From Balneolaceae bacterium (GTDB lineage Bacteria; Bacteroidota; Rhodothermia; Balneolales; Balneolaceae), in NCBI GenBank assembly GCA_034521445.1, contig JAXHMM010000005.1, positions 434,001 through 498,000 on the forward strand: a stretch of DNA of 64,000 nucleotides, read 5' to 3'. Positions within the stretch are counted from its first letter, which is position 1. Every line of letters starts with the position of its first letter. Positions 61,449 through 64,000 of the stretch are shown piece after piece. The position numbers were made by a program, and so were the translations under genes. Below the pieces are notes generated by a model, which was given only the letters and a program-made list of their open reading frames with translations, had not been told where the DNA came from and did no database searches.

Positions 61449-62405
61449 ATGTCCAACGTACCTGATCTGCAAGAAATGTTGAAATCAGGAGCCCATTTCG
61501 GGCACCTGACCCGCCGCTGGAATCCGAAGATGAAGGAATTCATCTTCATGGAGCGGAACGGGATCCACATCATCGACCTCAAGAAAACCGCCCATTTCTT
61601 CCAGGAAGCCCTCGACGAGGTGGGCAAGCTGGCGCGCGCCGGCAAGACGATCCTTTTCGTCGGCACCAAGAAACAGGCGCAGGACATCGTCCGCACCGAA
61701 GCCATCCGCTGCGGCATGCCCTTTGTTACCCACCGCTGGCTGGGTGGCATGCTCACCAACTTCTCCACCGTCCGCAAGAGCATCTCGCGCATGGAGGAGA
61801 TCGACCGGATGAGCGAGGACGGCACCTTTGAGGAGCTGACCAAGAAGGAGGCTCTCATGCTCGATCGCGAACGCGAAAAGCTGGAGCAGACCCTGGGCGG
61901 CATCGCCAACATGAACCACATTCCCGGGGCCATCTTCGTGGTGGACACCATCAAGGAGGACATCGCGGTCAACGAGGCCGTGAAACTGAACATCCCCATC
62001 GTGGCCATGGTCGACACCAACAGCGACCCTGACATTCCCGACTACATCGTTCCCTGCAACGACGATTCGGCGCGCACCATACAGCTGATCGCCTCCCACG
62101 TGGCCGACGCCATCATTGCCGGCAACGCCGAGCGCGAGGCCCACAAGGAGGAGGAACTGATGGAGCAGGCCGCCGAGGAGGCGCGCAGGGCCGAAGAGAG
62201 CCGGCAGCCGGACTCATCCTCAGGAGGACGCCGCCGCACCCGGCGCAAGCGCGTCGAAAAGGCCGCCTCCTCTCCCGAGACCGACATCACGCCCCAGGAT
62301 GAGGAGGACGAGGGCGACAAGAAGGCGGCCGGGCTGAAAGCCAAAGACGAGTCCGGCGACACTGACGCCGGGGAATCCGGCGACGGTGCGGGCGAAGAGG
62401 AGTAG
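61449..62405 (+). CDS. rpsB: 30S ribosomal protein S2 with acidic C-terminal extension
   Basis: A 318-residue S2. The start PDLQEMLKSGAHFGHLTRRW and later LGGMLTNFSTVRKSI and PGAIFVVDTIKEDIAVNEAV are typical. The core ends near residue 235. The extra ~80 residues comprise a short basic patch (GGRRRTRRKRVEK) and then an acidic, Ser/Asp/Glu/Gly-rich tail, making it longer than the usual 230–260 residues. It is 53 bases upstream of tsf, the conserved rpsB–tsf pair, and preceded by a structured leader. Confidence 0.95.
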   Translation: MSNVPDLQEMLKSGAHFGHLTRRWNPKMKEFIFMERNGIHIIDLKKTAHFFQEALDEVGKLARAGKTILFVGTKKQAQDIVRTEAIRCGMPFVTHRWLGGMLTNFSTVRKSISRMEEIDRMSEDGTFEELTKKEALMLDREREKLEQTLGGIANMNHIPGAIFVVDTIKEDIAVNEAVKLNIPIVAMVDTNSDPDIPDYIVPCNDDSARTIQLIASHVADAIIAGNAEREAHKEEELMEQAAEEARRAEESRQPDSSSGGRRRTRRKRVEKAASSPETDITPQDEEDEGDKKAAGLKAKDESGDTDAGESGDGAGEEE

Positions 62406-62458
62406 AGCTCCCTCCCGCCCCACATCCATTCACCTGAAACGCTGAAGCCAACAGCACT

Positions 62459-63292
62459 ATGAGCATCTCTGCAAAAGACGTAAAAGAACTGCGCGAACAG
62501 ACCGGGGCCGGCATGATGGACTGCAAGAAGGCCCTGCAGGAAGCCGACGGCGACTTCGAGAAGGCCATCGAAATCCTGCGTAAGAAAGGACAGAAACTCT
62601 CCGAGAAGCGGGCCGACCGCGAGGCCAACCAGGGCCTCATCGTCAGCCGCGTGAGCGGGGACGGTTCCAAGGCGGCCGCCCTGGAGATCAACTGCGAGAC
62701 CGACTTCGTGGCCCGCAATGAGGATTTTCAGGAACGTGCCGAACAGTTTCTCGAGCTGGTCTACGACCGTGAAATTGAAAGTGTGGAGGAGCTGCTGAAG
62801 ACCGAGGTGGATGGTCTGAGCGTAGCCGACCACCTGAAGGACATGGTGGGCAAGATCGGCGAGAAGATTAAGATCAACCGCGTGGTGCTGGCCAAATCGG
62901 ACGGCGAGCTCATCTCCTACATTCACCCGGGCAACCAGCTCGGCGTGCTGGTGGAGTTCGAGGGCGCTGTGGAGAACTCCGACATCGGCAAGGATGTGGC
63001 CATGCAGGTTGCGGCCATGAAACCCCTTGCGGTGACCCGCGAGGGGGTGGACAGCTCCATCGTCGAGAAGGAGCTGGAGATCGCCCGCGACCAGCTGCTC
63101 AACGAAGGCAAGCCCGAGGAGATCGCCGACAAGGCGGCCCAGGGCAAACTGCGCCGCTTCTACGAGGAGCGCGTACTGCTGGAGCAGAAATTCGTAAAGG
63201 ACAACAGCCTGTCGGTCCGGGACTACCTGGAGAAGAACGACACGCCGCTGGTGCGCTCCTTTCACCGGCTGCAGCTGGGCGAGGACGGGTAA
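62459..63292 (+). CDS. tsf: Elongation factor Ts
   Basis: A 277-residue EF-Ts, the nucleotide-exchange factor for EF-Tu. The N-terminal UBA-like motif VKELREQTGAGMMDCKKALQ, the catalytic TDFVARNEDF and the later YIHPGNQLGVLVEFEG are complete. Its partner tuf lies at 40041. It is followed by a strong terminator before pyrH. Confidence 0.96.
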   Translation: MSISAKDVKELREQTGAGMMDCKKALQEADGDFEKAIEILRKKGQKLSEKRADREANQGLIVSRVSGDGSKAAALEINCETDFVARNEDFQERAEQFLELVYDREIESVEELLKTEVDGLSVADHLKDMVGKIGEKIKINRVVLAKSDGELISYIHPGNQLGVLVEFEGAVENSDIGKDVAMQVAAMKPLAVTREGVDSSIVEKELEIARDQLLNEGKPEEIADKAAQGKLRRFYEERVLLEQKFVKDNSLSVRDYLEKNDTPLVRSFHRLQLGEDG

Positions 63293-63313
63293 GCCGACCG
63301 CGGCACAAATTAG

Positions 63314-63340
63314 GGCTACCAATTCGGTAGCCTTTTTTTT
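63314..63340 (+). terminator. Intrinsic terminator after tsf
   Basis: GGCTACC (63314–63320) pairs perfectly with GGTAGCC (63326–63332) around AATTC, followed by eight T. It ends the rpsB–tsf transcript and separates it from pyrH. Confidence 0.88.
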
Positions 63341-63375
63341 ATATATAACCGATCCATAACAGAGGCAAAAGCACT

Positions 63376-64000
63376 GTGGGAAGCAAATACCAACGCGTTC
63401 TACTGAAACTGAGCGGCGAAGCACTTCTGGGCGAGCAGGGACACGGCATCGACGGCAACATTCTCAGCCAGTATGCCGATGAGATCAAGACGGTACACGA
63501 CGAGAATATCGAAATCTGCGTGGTAATCGGCGGCGGCAACATCTTCCGCGGCGTCAAGGGCGCTACCGAGGGGATGGACCGCGTGCAGGGCGACTACATG
63601 GGCATGCTGGCCACCATGATCAATTCCATGGCCCTGCAGGACGCGCTGGAACAACTCGGCGTGCACACCCGGCTCATGTCGGCCATCCGCATGGAGGAGG
63701 TTGCCGAGCCCTACATCCGCCGCCGGGCCATCCGCCACCTTGAGAAAGGGCGTGTGGTCATATTCGGGGCCGGCACCGGCAACCCCTACTTTACCACCGA
63801 CACCGCCGCCTCCCTGCGCGCCATCGAGGTGGAAGCCCAGGTAATCCTGAAGGGCACCCGCGTGGACGGCATCTTCGATTCCGACCCCGAAAAGAATCCT
63901 GATGCCGAAAAGTTCTCCACCATCAGCGGCGACGAGGTGCTGGACCGCCGCCTGTCGATCATGGACCTGACCGCCTTTACCCTCTGCCGGGAAAACGAGA
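63376..64000 (+). CDS. pyrH: UMP kinase (partial, cut by window end)
   Basis: The first 208 codons of UMP kinase, which phosphorylates UMP in pyrimidine biosynthesis. The start is GTG at 63376, with AGAGG about 10 bases upstream. Recognisable segments are [16 protein letters not shown], then [32 protein letters not shown] and the [20 protein letters not shown] nucleotide-binding region. The C-terminus lies beyond base 64000. The order rpsB–tsf–pyrH is conserved in bacteria. Confidence 0.95.
   Translation, partial: MGSKYQRVLLKLSGEALLGEQGHGIDGNILSQYADEIKTVHDENIEICVVIGGGNIFRGVKGATEGMDRVQGDYMGMLATMINSMALQDALEQLGVHTRLMSAIRMEEVAEPYIRRRAIRHLEKGRVVIFGAGTGNPYFTTDTAASLRAIEVEAQVILKGTRVDGIFDSDPEKNPDAEKFSTISGDEVLDRRLSIMDLTAFTLCRENE

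Overview
The window is GC-rich chromosomal DNA from a bacterium that most resembles the Balneolota/Rhodothermota branch of the Bacteroidota relatives. The evidence is the set of families (GWxTD-type proteins, DUF5128-like 6-bladed propeller, LytR_C–rsfS pair, type III PKS with its tailoring genes) and two promoters with a TTG–N20–TAnnTTT layout. Acidic C-terminal tails on RpoC and RpsB would fit a salt-adapted organism. The lineage call is inference; no 16S gene is present.

Layout. 1–6051: end of serC, a rhomboid protease, tRNA-Thr(CGT), RlpA, a CrtI-type desaturase, transaldolase and a LytS/LytR-type two-component pair. 6296–16062: an outer-membrane barrel candidate, an RND efflux operon with one adaptor and two permeases, and a YtxH protein. 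16059–28346 is an accessory region: four GWxTD-family paralogues (three of them near-identical ~2.14-kb tandem units with short variable cassettes), a lower-GC locus of AraC-type regulator, membrane thioredoxin-like protein, eight-cysteine secreted peptide and propeller lipoprotein, and two wrecked PIN toxin–antitoxin modules. 28401–41730 is the classic information-processing block on the minus strand: tRNA-Thr/Tyr/Gly/Thr, tuf, tRNA-Trp, secE, nusG, rplKAJL, rpoBC. 41920–44826: dedA, ispF, ispD, queA. 44937–47649: tRNA-Ser, a small exported protein, a LytR_C protein, rsfS and a 2-hydroxyacid dehydrogenase. 47666–55986: a very large NtrY-like histidine kinase, a MATE exporter and a type III PKS–methyltransferase–FAD monooxygenase cassette. 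56048–64000: a GAF/HisKA_2 kinase, aconitase, then rplM–rpsI, rpsB–tsf and pyrH (cut by the window end).

How the parts fit. The tRNA–tuf–secE–nusG–rpl–rpoBC series is probably driven from a promoter at 41859–41889 and ends near a hairpin shared with the converging toxin–antitoxin remnant. The PKS cassette has the gene content of known phenolic-lipid pathways. The RND pumps, RlpA, barrel proteins and GWxTD proteins all belong to the cell envelope.

Points most worth attention: the GWxTD array with its cassette-like variation, the AraC/thioredoxin/Cys-rich peptide/propeller locus, AAGTC/GACTT inverted-repeat arrays between two converging gene pairs, a structured leader before rpsB, and an apparent one-base frameshift in tuf.
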